Source: Paenibacillus cookii (GTDB lineage Bacteria > Bacillota > Bacilli > Paenibacillales > Paenibacillaceae). Taken from it: a stretch of DNA of 60,919 bases. Positions 41,503 through 49,774 of the stretch are shown one piece after another; position 1 is the first letter of the stretch; each line of letters starts with the position of its first letter. The notes under the pieces were generated by a model. It saw only the letters and a program-made list of their open reading frames with translations, was not told where the DNA came from and did no database searches. The DNA lies in contig NZ_BORW01000034.1 in assembly GCF_018333375.1 (NCBI RefSeq), forward strand, positions 1-60,919. The letters run 5' to 3'. The translations under genes and the position numbers were made by a program.

Positions 41503-42510
41503 ATGCGTGATAAACGTACGCTGCCGGTTGCCATCCTGGCCATGGCTCCGGCAGCCATGGTGTTATTGATTGCGGCCTCCGTATTATACGGCGCCAAATC
41601 CATTTCGGCCGGGGAGATATGGCATGCGGTCGTGTCCTTCAACCCGGATTCGGTCGATCATCAAATCATCATGAGTTCCCGCCTGCCGCGCGCGGTAGGC
41701 GCGCTGCTGATCGGCGCGTTTCTTGCGGTTTCGGGAGCGCTGATGCAGGGTATGACCCGAAATTATTTAGCGTCCCCGTCGATGATGGGGGTGTCGGACG
41801 GTTCCGTGTTTGCGGTGACGCTGTGCATGGTATTTTGGCCGAGCGCGAATCCGAACGTGTACATTGTGAGTTCGCTGATCGGATCGGCGCTCGGGGCGGC
41901 CACCGTCTTTGGCCTCGCCCGGCTGATCCCTAACGGGCTGAGTCCCGTCAAATTGGCGATACTCGGCTCCATCATCGGAACGTTTCTCAGCAGCACGGCT
42001 CAAGCCCTGTCGACGTATTTCCAGGTGTCGCAAAATATCAGCTTCTGGTATAACGCCAGGCTGCACCAGATGGATCCGGAGCTCATCCGGCTCTGCATCC
42101 CGTTTGCGATTTTCGGTCTGGCGCTGGCGCTGGCCGCTTCCAAATCGGTCTCCGCCCTTTCAATTGGGGAGGAGGTCGCCACGGGCCTGGGCATCCGTAC
42201 AGGGCTGGCCAAAGCGGTGGCCGTTGTCGCCGTCGTCCTGCTGACAGGAGTTTCGGTAGCGCTCGCGGGCAAGGTGGCCTTCGTCGGCTTGATCATTCCG
42301 CACATCGCCCGTTTTTTCGCCGGTTCCGATTACCGCTGGATCATCCCGGTTTCCGGCGTGCTGGGGGGCGTATTCCTGGCGCTTTGCGATATCGCCGCCC
42401 GGTTCGTCAACTATCCGTTCGAAACGCCGGTAGGCGTCGTGACGTCCTTGATCGGCGTGCCTTTCTTTTTGTATCTGATCCGGACAAGAGGAGGTGCGCA
42501 GCGTGAATAG
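41503..42510 (+). CDS. feuB: Ferri-siderophore permease FeuB
   Basis: The roughly 335-residue FecCD-type permease has about ten helices. Signature motifs are SSRLPRAVGALLIGAFLAVSGALMQGMTRNYLASPSMMGVSDG and GKVAFVGLIIPHIARFFAG (ATPase contact region). It pairs with FeuC to form the membrane channel. The ATG at 41503 follows TAAGG; a GTG at 41494 is an alternative. It overlaps feuC by 8 bp. Confidence 0.9.
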   Translation: MRDKRTLPVAILAMAPAAMVLLIAASVLYGAKSISAGEIWHAVVSFNPDSVDHQIIMSSRLPRAVGALLIGAFLAVSGALMQGMTRNYLASPSMMGVSDGSVFAVTLCMVFWPSANPNVYIVSSLIGSALGAATVFGLARLIPNGLSPVKLAILGSIIGTFLSSTAQALSTYFQVSQNISFWYNARLHQMDPELIRLCIPFAIFGLALALAASKSVSALSIGEEVATGLGIRTGLAKAVAVVAVVLLTGVSVALAGKVAFVGLIIPHIARFFAGSDYRWIIPVSGVLGGVFLALCDIAARFVNYPFETPVGVVTSLIGVPFFLYLIRTRGGAQRE

Positions 42511-43522
42511 CTTGTCCCGTAAGCGGTTTTGGACGGTGGTTGCGGCCGGGCTGCTGCTGGCGGCCGCGGCGGCTTATCTCAGCCTGACCAACGGAACGTT
42601 TGATATGTCGGTGCCGGATGTGGTCACAACGCTGCTTCGCATCCATCCGACGCCGGAGCATGATCTGGTCGTGTTCGAGTTCCGTTTGCCGCGGATCGTG
42701 CTGGGGGCGCTCGTCGGTTTTGCTCTGGGCGTCGCGGGTTCCATGATTCAGGGCGTGACGAGGAACGGGCTTGCCGATCCCGGAATACTCGGGATCAATG
42801 CCGGGGCGGGGCTGGCCGTGGTGCTGTTCATGTTTTGGTTTCAAGGCAGCATGACCGCCACGGGCTGGCTCGGCGTGATGCTGATGCCGCTGTTCGGCGC
42901 GGCCGGAGGCCTGCTGGCGACGGCGGCCATTTATATGTTCGCGAAAGAGGGCGGCAGGCTTGATCCGCAGCGGCTCATCCTGGTCGGCATTGCGATCGCA
43001 TCGGGTTTTGGCGCCCTGACCGTATATATCTCGCTTAAAATGAACCCCAAAGATTACGAGGCGGCCGTCGTATGGCTTGCGGGCAGCCTGCATGGGGCGA
43101 ACTGGAAGTTCATCGTCACGATGCTGCCGTGGCTGCTGCTTCTGCCGTGGATCTGCCTGCGTTCGCGTCCGCTGGATCTGTTCCAGCTCAGCGAGGAAAG
43201 CCGGAAGGGCCTCGGGCTCAACGTGGAACGGGAAAAAAACATCATCCTGCTCTGCAGCGTCGGCCTCGTCAGCGCCAGCGTCGCGGTATCCGGCAGCATC
43301 GCCTTCGTCGGGCTGATCGCCCCGCATATGGCCAGGCGGCTCGTCCGTTTGCGGCATATCCATGTCATTCCGGTCAGCGGCTTGATCGGGATGATCATGG
43401 TGCTGACCGGCGATTTCATCGGGAAAACGGTGTTCGCTCCGGCCGAGCTGGCCGTCGGCATCGTCGTATCCATCATCGGCGTGCCTTATTTCGTATATTT
43501 GTTGATCCGCGCGCGGGGGTAG
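42503..43522 (+). CDS. feuC: Ferri-siderophore permease FeuC
   Basis: The 339-residue FecCD permease has the motifs FRLPRIVLGALVGFALGVAGSMIQGVTRNGLADPGILGINAGAG and GSIAFVGLIAPHMARRLV. The start is GTG at 42503 behind AGGAGG, inside the end of feuB. No ABC ATPase gene follows; in B. subtilis the shared ATPase YusV, encoded elsewhere, drives Feu, and the same is likely here. Confidence 0.9.
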   Translation: MNSLSRKRFWTVVAAGLLLAAAAAYLSLTNGTFDMSVPDVVTTLLRIHPTPEHDLVVFEFRLPRIVLGALVGFALGVAGSMIQGVTRNGLADPGILGINAGAGLAVVLFMFWFQGSMTATGWLGVMLMPLFGAAGGLLATAAIYMFAKEGGRLDPQRLILVGIAIASGFGALTVYISLKMNPKDYEAAVVWLAGSLHGANWKFIVTMLPWLLLLPWICLRSRPLDLFQLSEESRKGLGLNVEREKNIILLCSVGLVSASVAVSGSIAFVGLIAPHMARRLVRLRHIHVIPVSGLIGMIMVLTGDFIGKTVFAPAELAVGIVVSIIGVPYFVYLLIRARG

Positions 43523-43545
43523 GACGATCATGACAGGAGGAAATT

Positions 43546-45105
43546 ATGAATCGATATCAGGAGCTTATGGTTGGCGATCGGAAGCTGGTCGTTCATCTGC
43601 CGCCATCCTATGATGATTCGGGCCGCCGGTTCCCGGTTGCGTACGTGCAGGACGGCGGGGAACTGTTTGCCGGCTGCCTGAATTATTTGCAGCATTTACA
43701 TACGTCGGGCCAGCTCGAGGAAATCATTTTGGTCGGGATCGTGCCTCGTTCCCGCCATGACGAATATACGCCGTGGCCGGCCGCCGCGCTCGCTGACGGA
43801 TTTCCGCCCTTCGGCGGGCGGGGGCGGGCATATGTGGACGAGGTGGCGGATGTGCTGAAGCCTTACATCGACAGCCATTATCGGACAAAAAGCGATGCGA
43901 AGGATACCGCCATCCTCGGCGGATCGCTCGGCGGCCTGATCGCTTGGTTCGCAGGCTTCTGGCGTCCCGACGCGTTCGGCAGGATCGGCATGCTATCGGC
44001 CTCTTTCTGGTATGAGGGCGCGGTCGACTTCATCAAGGAACGCGATAACGCCGGGAACCCGGTGCGGATGTATATGTCCGTCGGGGAAAAGGAGGGCATT
44101 TACAAGAACAATCGGCAGCGGCATATGGTGGAGCTGACGAAGGAAGCGCACCGCCTGTGGCTTGAGAAAGGGATGCCTGTCAGCCGATTGAAGCTGGATT
44201 TGGAGCCGGAAGGCACGCATGACAACCTGTTTATGATGAGGCGGTTTCCCGAAGCCTTAAAATGGCTGTTCGGAAGAAAAGACGAAGCGGTCAAGGCTTC
44301 GGCCATGACCGACACCGGCGGGGTCCATCTCCCGGGCACGCGGACCTGGAGCTTCACCTCCGGCCTGAACGGCCGCGAATACCGGATCCTGATCGCCGAA
44401 CCCGCGGGCCCGCCGCCGGAAGGAGGTTATCCCGCATTGTATACGCTGGATGCGAATGCTTCCTTCGGTTCGCTGACGGAAGCGGCAAGGCTGCAGTCGC
44501 GGGGGCCGCACGGGATTCCGCCGGCGCTCATCGTCGGGATCGGGTACCATTCCGACGATCCGATCGTCACGAAGGAACGGTTTTTCGATTATACGGTCTA
44601 TGCCGACGACAGCGAGCTGCCGCAAAGACCGGATGCTTCCGGCTGGCCGCAAACCGGCGGAGCGGAGGCGTTCCTTGATGTTCTGGAATACGAGCTGAAA
44701 CCCGCCGTAGAGTCTGCTTATGCGGTGGACCGTTCCCGGCAGTCCTTTTTCGGCCATTCGCTCGGAGGTTTCCTGGTTTTGTATGCGATGTTAACGAGGC
44801 CAAACGCTTATCGGCGATATTTCGCGGCCAGCCCGTCGATTTGGTGGAAAAACGGCCTGATCTTTAAGCTTTGGGAGGAACGCAGCGGTGCATCGGCGCT
44901 TCCCCGTTCGGAAATCGAGCTGCACTTAAGCGTAGGGAGCCTGGAGAAGCCGCACATGGTCAGCGATGCGTACCGGCTGTATGCGTTGATGACGGCAAGC
45001 GGCCGCGGCCCAAAAACAATTTCGATGAACGAGGTGCAAGGGGAGGGGCATGTCTCGCTTTTGCCTTCGCTGCTGAGCCCGATGCTGCGGATCGTGACAC
45101 GCTGA
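43546..45105 (+). CDS. Fused double siderophore esterase (YbbA-like plus BesA/IroE-like)
   Basis: The 519-residue protein is two complete alpha/beta-hydrolase domains in one chain. The N-terminal half (about 1-245) has YVQDGGELF, the nucleophile motif GGSLGG (125-130) and a late His in EGTHDNLFMMRRF; it resembles YbbA, encoded after feuC in B. subtilis. The C-terminal half (about 255-519) has YTLDANASFG, VGIGY, GHSLGG (403-408), SPSIWW and VQGEGHVSLLP, as in trilactone esterases BesA, Fes and IroE. These release iron by cutting the enterobactin/bacillibactin trilactone. There is no signal peptide, so it acts in the cytosol. GGAGGAAA precedes the ATG. It lies 23 bp after feuC in the same operon. 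Confidence 0.88.
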   Translation: MNRYQELMVGDRKLVVHLPPSYDDSGRRFPVAYVQDGGELFAGCLNYLQHLHTSGQLEEIILVGIVPRSRHDEYTPWPAAALADGFPPFGGRGRAYVDEVADVLKPYIDSHYRTKSDAKDTAILGGSLGGLIAWFAGFWRPDAFGRIGMLSASFWYEGAVDFIKERDNAGNPVRMYMSVGEKEGIYKNNRQRHMVELTKEAHRLWLEKGMPVSRLKLDLEPEGTHDNLFMMRRFPEALKWLFGRKDEAVKASAMTDTGGVHLPGTRTWSFTSGLNGREYRILIAEPAGPPPEGGYPALYTLDANASFGSLTEAARLQSRGPHGIPPALIVGIGYHSDDPIVTKERFFDYTVYADDSELPQRPDASGWPQTGGAEAFLDVLEYELKPAVESAYAVDRSRQSFFGHSLGGFLVLYAMLTRPNAYRRYFAASPSIWWKNGLIFKLWEERSGASALPRSEIELHLSVGSLEKPHMVSDAYRLYALMTASGRGPKTISMNEVQGEGHVSLLPSLLSPMLRIVTR

Positions 45106-45183
45106 ACCCTTCGCTCCAGCGGCTGGTCCGCTCCGTTCTGCAGGGCCGGCGCATATTCTTACGCATGCCTTTACGGAGCATTC

Positions 45184-45217
45184 AAAGCCCTTCCGGAATG
45201 AACCGGGAGGGCTTTTT
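45184..45217. terminator. Terminator at the end of the feu operon
   Basis: AAAGCCCT...CCGG pairs with CCGG...AGGGCTTT, followed by T residues; the convergent DUF2804 gene may share it. Confidence 0.8.
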
Positions 45218-45234
45218 GCCGCAGCCGGTTGTGG

Positions 45235-46257
45235 TCACCAGTGATGGACCGCGTGCTCCACGAACCCCGACATGTCCTTCACGTCGATCACGGTGCCGTC
45301 GTCCAGAACGGCTTTGCCGTTGAACCGCCCGAAAATTTGGTGGCAGCGGTTGTCGACGAACAGCATTTTCGTTTCGGTATACCGGTCGTAGATCGGCTCA
45401 AAATCCATTTCGAACCGCCCGTCATCGCTGGTGATTTTTTTCGGGGACATGTATCCGCCTGCCGCCAGGTCGACGTACACCTCGTTCAGCTTGTGGGCGT
45501 TTCCGTCGTAAAACAGCATATTTTCCGTGGCGGCCTCCGTATTGCCGAACCCGAAGCCGATGTTGAATCCGAAACGTTTGCCGCCGATCCAGGCGCTGCC
45601 GCTGCCCCAAACCCATTCATGGCTGAACGGCCAGACGCCGCGTCCCCAGTCGAGAAGTCCGAAAGCCGTTTCCGGCTCGAACGCGATCGTCCGGTCGCCA
45701 AACGCGACCGTGCCGCTGGCAGGCATGCAATTGATTTTGTGATTGTAATAAAAATAGCGAGGATCTTCGTCAAACGGCGTTGCAATGACCATCGATTCCA
45801 GATCGGGCTGGGAAAGCTCGATATCGACGTCCATCCGGGGGAACGTTTTCGGATCGCGGGTTCGGCAGCGCAAACGGCGGCCGCCTCTGTACACCTCAAA
45901 CTGCATGTCGATCGTTTTGCGGCGAACGGCCAAATCCCCATGCTCGGCGGAAGCGGGCATGTGCAGCCGGTTGAACGGGAGCGCGATGATTTCTTTTGCG
46001 GCGTATGTTTTTTTCTCGTTCAAATCGATCAGCATCGCGGAAACTTCCCCGGCGTAAGAGGCGTGGCCGATGGTCAGCTGGAGGCAGTAATCGTCATTGG
46101 ACACCTGGTAGAAATCCCATTCCTTGATCCGCCATGGCGGAGCTTTAATATGCTTGCGGTTGTAGCGCATCACGGCTTTGGTCGAATAGCCTTTTTGCAT
46201 CAAGGTACCGTTCGGGTAGAGCAAATCGGAGAAGGTCGTAATCCGGTGGTTTCGCAT
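45235..46257 (-). CDS. DUF2804 family protein
   Basis: The 340-residue soluble protein has the DUF2804 signatures: GYSTKAVMRYNRKHIKAPPWRIKEWDFYQV near the N-terminus, INCMPASGTV, and FGLLDWGRGVWPFSHEWVWGSGSAWIGGKRFGFNIGFGFGN in the middle. The fold is probably beta-sandwich and the family function is unknown; relatives resemble hydroxyneurosporene synthase-like (CrtC/AttH) lipocalin folds. AGGAGG precedes the ATG. A cre-like site lies 36 bp upstream, suggesting carbon control. Confidence 0.85.
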   Translation of the reverse strand: MRNHRITTFSDLLYPNGTLMQKGYSTKAVMRYNRKHIKAPPWRIKEWDFYQVSNDDYCLQLTIGHASYAGEVSAMLIDLNEKKTYAAKEIIALPFNRLHMPASAEHGDLAVRRKTIDMQFEVYRGGRRLRCRTRDPKTFPRMDVDIELSQPDLESMVIATPFDEDPRYFYYNHKINCMPASGTVAFGDRTIAFEPETAFGLLDWGRGVWPFSHEWVWGSGSAWIGGKRFGFNIGFGFGNTEAATENMLFYDGNAHKLNEVYVDLAAGGYMSPKKITSDDGRFEMDFEPIYDRYTETKMLFVDNRCHQIFGRFNGKAVLDDGTVIDVKDMSGFVEHAVHHW

Positions 46258-46292
46258 GACGGGTCTTCCTCCTTATGTATTGCGATTAGATT

Positions 46293-46308
46293 TAGAAAGC
46301 GTTTACAA
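46293..46308. promoter_or_regulatory. cre-like site upstream of the DUF2804 gene
   Basis: On the minus strand TTGTAAACGCTTTCTA fits WTGNAARCGNWWWCAW with a single mismatch. Nothing else was recognised in the 46258-46452 gap. Confidence 0.55.
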
Positions 46309-46452
46309 AAAACAAAAGACATGTGCCGCTGCATTTTTGCTAAATGGCTTTCACGTTAGGCTTACGGATGTCATGAAACCATTATATGGGGAAGCGGTTC
46401 GAAGAATCACCTTAAATTCCAGGGGGCTGCCGGGACTTAAAACGAAGCGTGG

Positions 46453-46485
46453 AAAAAGACCCCTCCGCGGCGTGCGGAAGGGTCT
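46453..46485 (-). terminator. Terminator of the MarR-MFS operon
   Basis: On the minus strand AGACCCTTCCGC pairs with CGGAGGGGTCT and is followed by TTTTT, just past the MFS stop. Confidence 0.8.
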
Positions 46486-46492
46486 GCAACGT

Positions 46493-47722
46493 TTAACCTT
46501 CGATCGAGCGGTTGTCCGGGGAAGGCCGGAGCATGGCTTTCGCCCCGTCTTTGGATCGGGTCAGCAGGTACAAGGCATAAATGGCGATAAAGACGCCCAG
46601 GAACAACGAGGAATACCGATACATCGTGCCGTAGCTGCTGAAGGCGGCGATTTGCCCCAAAACGAGCGCGCCCACGGCCACCCCGAAGTCGAGCGAGTTG
46701 AAATACATGCTGTTCGCCATCCCTTGCCGCTGCGGCGGTACGAGCTGAAGCATCCAGGATTGCAGCGTCGGCTGCAGCGTGCCGAATCCAAGCCCGTAGA
46801 AGAGGGCGGCCAGCGCCAAAAAGCCGGTCGACGTCGAATAGGACAGCAGCCACAGCCCGACGAACAAACATGCCGCTGCCGGGATGAGCAGGGCTTTATG
46901 GCCTTTTTTGTCGTAAATTTTGCCGGAAATAGGCCGGATCAAAATGACCGCGGCCGCATTAAACAAAAAGAAAAGCGAGGCGTTGGCCAAATGGGCCTCT
47001 TTGCCGAACAGGTTCATAAAGCTGAGGAGCCCGCCGTACGTCACGGACATGAGCAGGTTCAGCAGGCTTGGCAGCAGGAGCGCTTTCGGGAATCCCTTTT
47101 TCTCCGGGACGGCCGAAAATGCTTTGGGAACGGCGGCGGGCTCCGGCGGTTTAACCTTTTTCGCCAGCGGATAAACAAGAGGGAAAATAAGGGCGATCAC
47201 GATGATCGTTGCGTACACGAGCGCCGTGAACCCTTGCTTTTCGAGCAGCATGCTGCCGATGACGGGTCCAAGGGACAAGGCTATGCTGGTCGATAAGCCG
47301 AAATACCCCATGCCTTCGCCGAGGCGGCGGACCGGAACGATCCCGGATGCCATCGTCGGAAGCGTGGTGCTGCCCATGCCGAAGCCGATGCCGAACACGA
47401 TCCGCATCGCTAGCAGCAGCGCAAGCGTGCCGCTCCATAGGTAGCCCAGCGTGGCGAGAAGGGCCAGGGCAAGCCCCAGAAACAAGATGACGTTGCGTTT
47501 CCCTTTTTCCAGCGCTTTCGCCGAGAAGAGACGGGAGATAATGGCGGATAAAGCAAACACGGTCGTGAACAGGCTGACCGTTAAAGCGCCCGCGTGAAAA
47601 TGTTCTTTGACGTAACCGGGGAGCGGCGACAGGATCATCTGCAGGTTCAAAAACAGCAGCAGATTGCACACCGTCAGCATGATAAACTCCCGGGTCCACA
47701 ATTTGTCTTTGGTGTCTTCCAT
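46493..47722 (-). CDS. MFS transporter, 12-helix, probable drug exporter
   Basis: The 409-residue protein has twelve hydrophobic segments with the motif RLFSAKALEKGKR in loop 2-3 and GIGFGMGSTTLPTMASGIVPVRRLGEGMGYFGLSTSIALSLGPVIG in helices 4-5 (motif C type, antiporters). The ATG at 47722 lies 11 bp after the MarR regulator stop, so the pair is an operon. The substrate is unknown. Confidence 0.88.
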   Translation of the reverse strand: MEDTKDKLWTREFIMLTVCNLLLFLNLQMILSPLPGYVKEHFHAGALTVSLFTTVFALSAIISRLFSAKALEKGKRNVILFLGLALALLATLGYLWSGTLALLLAMRIVFGIGFGMGSTTLPTMASGIVPVRRLGEGMGYFGLSTSIALSLGPVIGSMLLEKQGFTALVYATIIVIALIFPLVYPLAKKVKPPEPAAVPKAFSAVPEKKGFPKALLLPSLLNLLMSVTYGGLLSFMNLFGKEAHLANASLFFLFNAAAVILIRPISGKIYDKKGHKALLIPAAACLFVGLWLLSYSTSTGFLALAALFYGLGFGTLQPTLQSWMLQLVPPQRQGMANSMYFNSLDFGVAVGALVLGQIAAFSSYGTMYRYSSLFLGVFIAIYALYLLTRSKDGAKAMLRPSPDNRSIEG

Positions 47723-47733
47723 GGTTGTAACCT

Positions 47734-48198
47734 CTACTCTACAAATATTCGGTCAATATTGGCGTTGATTTGTTTCATAATCTGGTCGAGCGTCTCGAGC
47801 TGCTCGTCCGTAATCCCGGCGATCAGCTCGTCGTTCAGGCTGAGCTCCAGCGGCTCGGTTTCGTTCATCAGCTGCTTAACGGCCGGGGTCGCATAGATCA
47901 AATAGGCTCTCCGGTCGCCGGGGTCGGGTTTGCGCCGGACGAAGCCCTTTTTGTCGAGAACGTCGAGGATCCGCGTAATGGAGGGCTGGTCTTTGCCGGA
48001 TCTCAGCGCAAGCTCCTTTTGGTTGATTCCTTCCTGGAGATACACTTGGTACAGCACCGTCCATTGTTCGGGGGTTATGCCGTACGGCTTCAGTCTGCTT
48101 GCAAACAGGGAGGACATTTTGCGGGACATGTTGCCGAACCGGAAACCAATCGATTGGTGGGGCAATTTGGACCTTTTCAGAGAGATGCACTCCTTCAA
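47734..48198 (-). CDS. MarR-family repressor of the adjacent MFS gene
   Basis: This winged-helix protein (up to 154 residues) has GITPEQWTVLYQVYLQEGINQKELALRSGKDQPSITRILDVLDKKGFVRRKPDPGDRRAYLIYATPA, the MarR core with the DxRxY-type wing. It precedes an MFS exporter and probably represses it. The start is unusual: the TTG at 48198 has no ribosome site, whereas AAGGAG lies 9 nt before an in-frame CTG at 48180, which may be the real start. An inverted repeat lies directly upstream. Confidence 0.85.
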   Translation of the reverse strand: MKECISLKRSKLPHQSIGFRFGNMSRKMSSLFASRLKPYGITPEQWTVLYQVYLQEGINQKELALRSGKDQPSITRILDVLDKKGFVRRKPDPGDRRAYLIYATPAVKQLMNETEPLELSLNDELIAGITDEQLETLDQIMKQINANIDRIFVE

Positions 48199-48200
48199 TT

Positions 48201-48216
48201 AATTGTCATAACAATT
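48201..48216. promoter_or_regulatory. Inverted repeat, probable MarR operator
   Basis: AATTGT, CATA, ACAATT is a perfect 6-bp inverted repeat immediately upstream of the MarR gene. The size and AT-rich arms suit a MarR dimer site. Confidence 0.6.
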
Positions 48217-48353
48217 ATATTTATATAAATAGAAACCGTCAACGATACATCCATAAAATGGAATGTTATTCATTGCGAATGCATACAAGCACGGACGGCA
48301 TCCGAGGTCGCGCATCGAAACGACAATCCGGGCATGCGTATGTCAAAGACGGT

Positions 48354-48971
48354 TTACGAGCAGGGCGATCCGTCCAAAATAGAGGAATACTTCGGATACA
48401 GGCGCCGGATGCAGTCCGGACAGATGTCATGGGTGAACTCCGCATGCGTATGTTTTTCGAGAAAACTTTCGACCGAATTCCAAATATCTTGTTCGTCGCG
48501 GATTCTTTTGCAGACGGCGCAGATCGGAAGGAGCCCGCGCAGCGTTCGGATTTGGGTCAGGGCCTCCAGCAAATCATGCTCGATCATTTTGCTCTTGGTG
48601 ATGTCGGTGAAGGACACGGTCATCCCTTTGACGGTATGGCGGCCATCGTCGTAAATCGCCGAGGCTTCGAGCAGATACCACTTATTCGCATGCTGCATCG
48701 AGGACTGGATTTCCTGGCGATAATAAGGCAGCGTTCCGTTCAATACGGAATCAAGCTCGTCCGGCGGCCGTCCGTCGGCCTCCGACAGGGCGTAATAAAT
48801 CTGCATGAAGCTGACGCCGATCCATTCGAACGTTTCGGGAATGCCCGCATCGATCGAATTTTGGACCCAGTTTCGGTTGACGGAGACAATGCAGCCGTCG
48901 GCATCGACGACCGCGACGGCCTGCTTGAACGAATCGATGATTTCGGGAAAAGTGAAGCTTGTTTTAGGCAA
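48354..48971 (-). CDS. PAS-domain protein with C-terminal CxxC/CPDC module
   Basis: The 205-residue protein has a PAS sensor (about 10-125: IIDSFKQAVAVVDADGCIVSVNRNW...SFTDITKSKMIEHDL). It ends with the module LRGLLPICAVCKRIRDEQDIWNSVESFLEKHTHAEFTHDICPDCIRRLYP, common at the C-terminus of PAS and response-regulator proteins and probably zinc-binding through CAVC and CPDC. No kinase or output domain follows, so it may signal by protein contact. The start is TTG at 48971 after AGGGAG. Confidence 0.8.
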   Translation of the reverse strand: MPKTSFTFPEIIDSFKQAVAVVDADGCIVSVNRNWVQNSIDAGIPETFEWIGVSFMQIYYALSEADGRPPDELDSVLNGTLPYYRQEIQSSMQHANKWYLLEASAIYDDGRHTVKGMTVSFTDITKSKMIEHDLLEALTQIRTLRGLLPICAVCKRIRDEQDIWNSVESFLEKHTHAEFTHDICPDCIRRLYPKYSSILDGSPCS

Positions 48972-49224
48972 CTAAGGTCGCTCCCTCTATTTGTATTGGA
49001 AGTGCTTTATCGCAGGTACGGCGTGCTGGTTCAGGTCTGTCTGACGGGGAGTTCGCATCGGATGTTTGAGGATTGCGTGAATAAGGGAATAAACTTATTT
49101 CTCCAATTATTGTTATGTTATAATTACCGTAGCATAAAGAAAAGTATATACTTTTTTACGTCATTTTGCAAGAGAAAAATTACGAAAATACGTCGTCATA
49201 AGAATTATCGGAAGGCGGTTTAAT

Positions 49225-49578
49225 ATGCAATCCATTTACGAGCGAATCGAATCGTTAATCAAAATGCGGGGGATGACGAAAAAATCGTTTTGCGAGCAGC
49301 TCGGCATCAGCACGGGGAACCTGGGGGATTGGAAAAGAGGAAAATCAACGCCGGGTACCCATAAACTCATCGAAATTGCCTCCTTTTTCGACGTCAGCCT
49401 CGATTGGCTGATTTTGGGCAAAGACCAGGAGCGTTTTCATTTGAAGGAAAACACAGGTACATATGCATGGGAGGAAGGGGATGACGGCGACGTTCCGTTG
49501 TCCGAGAAGGAAAAAGAGTTCATTAGGGAATATATCGAGTTTACGCGTTACCGAAAAAAACAATCGAACGGCGAATGA
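49225..49578 (+). CDS. XRE-family DNA-binding protein
   Basis: The 117-residue protein has a Cro/C1-type helix-turn-helix (about 5-65: IYERIESLIKMRGMTKKSFCEQLGISTGNLGDWKRGKSTPGTHKLIEIASFFDVSLDWLILGK) and an acidic C-terminal tail. It resembles phage-type or Xre-like regulators, but no phage genes are nearby. GGAAGGCGG precedes the ATG, and a TATAAT at about 49114-49119 could be its -10 box. Confidence 0.8.
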   Translation: MQSIYERIESLIKMRGMTKKSFCEQLGISTGNLGDWKRGKSTPGTHKLIEIASFFDVSLDWLILGKDQERFHLKENTGTYAWEEGDDGDVPLSEKEKEFIREYIEFTRYRKKQSNGE

Positions 49579-49727
49579 GCAAATAGAATCGGACGCGACG
49601 GCCTTAAGGGACGCATGCGTCCGTTCCTGCAGGAAGGATGGACCGCCGATCCCGATGGGTCAGCCGGATGGCGGCAAGCCTTGAGGGAGCGGCTATCATG
49701 GGGGCGTGCCCCGGGACAACGCAAAAA

Positions 49728-49761
49728 AGAAGCCTTTGCTTTGGGAGCAAGGCTCTTTTTT
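49728..49761. terminator. Bidirectional terminator
   Basis: AGCCTTTGC pairs with GCAAGGCT (one bulge), with T-runs on both strands; it separates the XRE gene from the leftward MFS gene. Confidence 0.75.
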
Positions 49762-49774
49762 GTGATTGGGAAAA

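Noticed and set aside
49225..49578. XRE protein as part of a prophage
   Set aside because: Neighbours are ordinary chromosomal genes; no integrase, recombinase or phage module is present.
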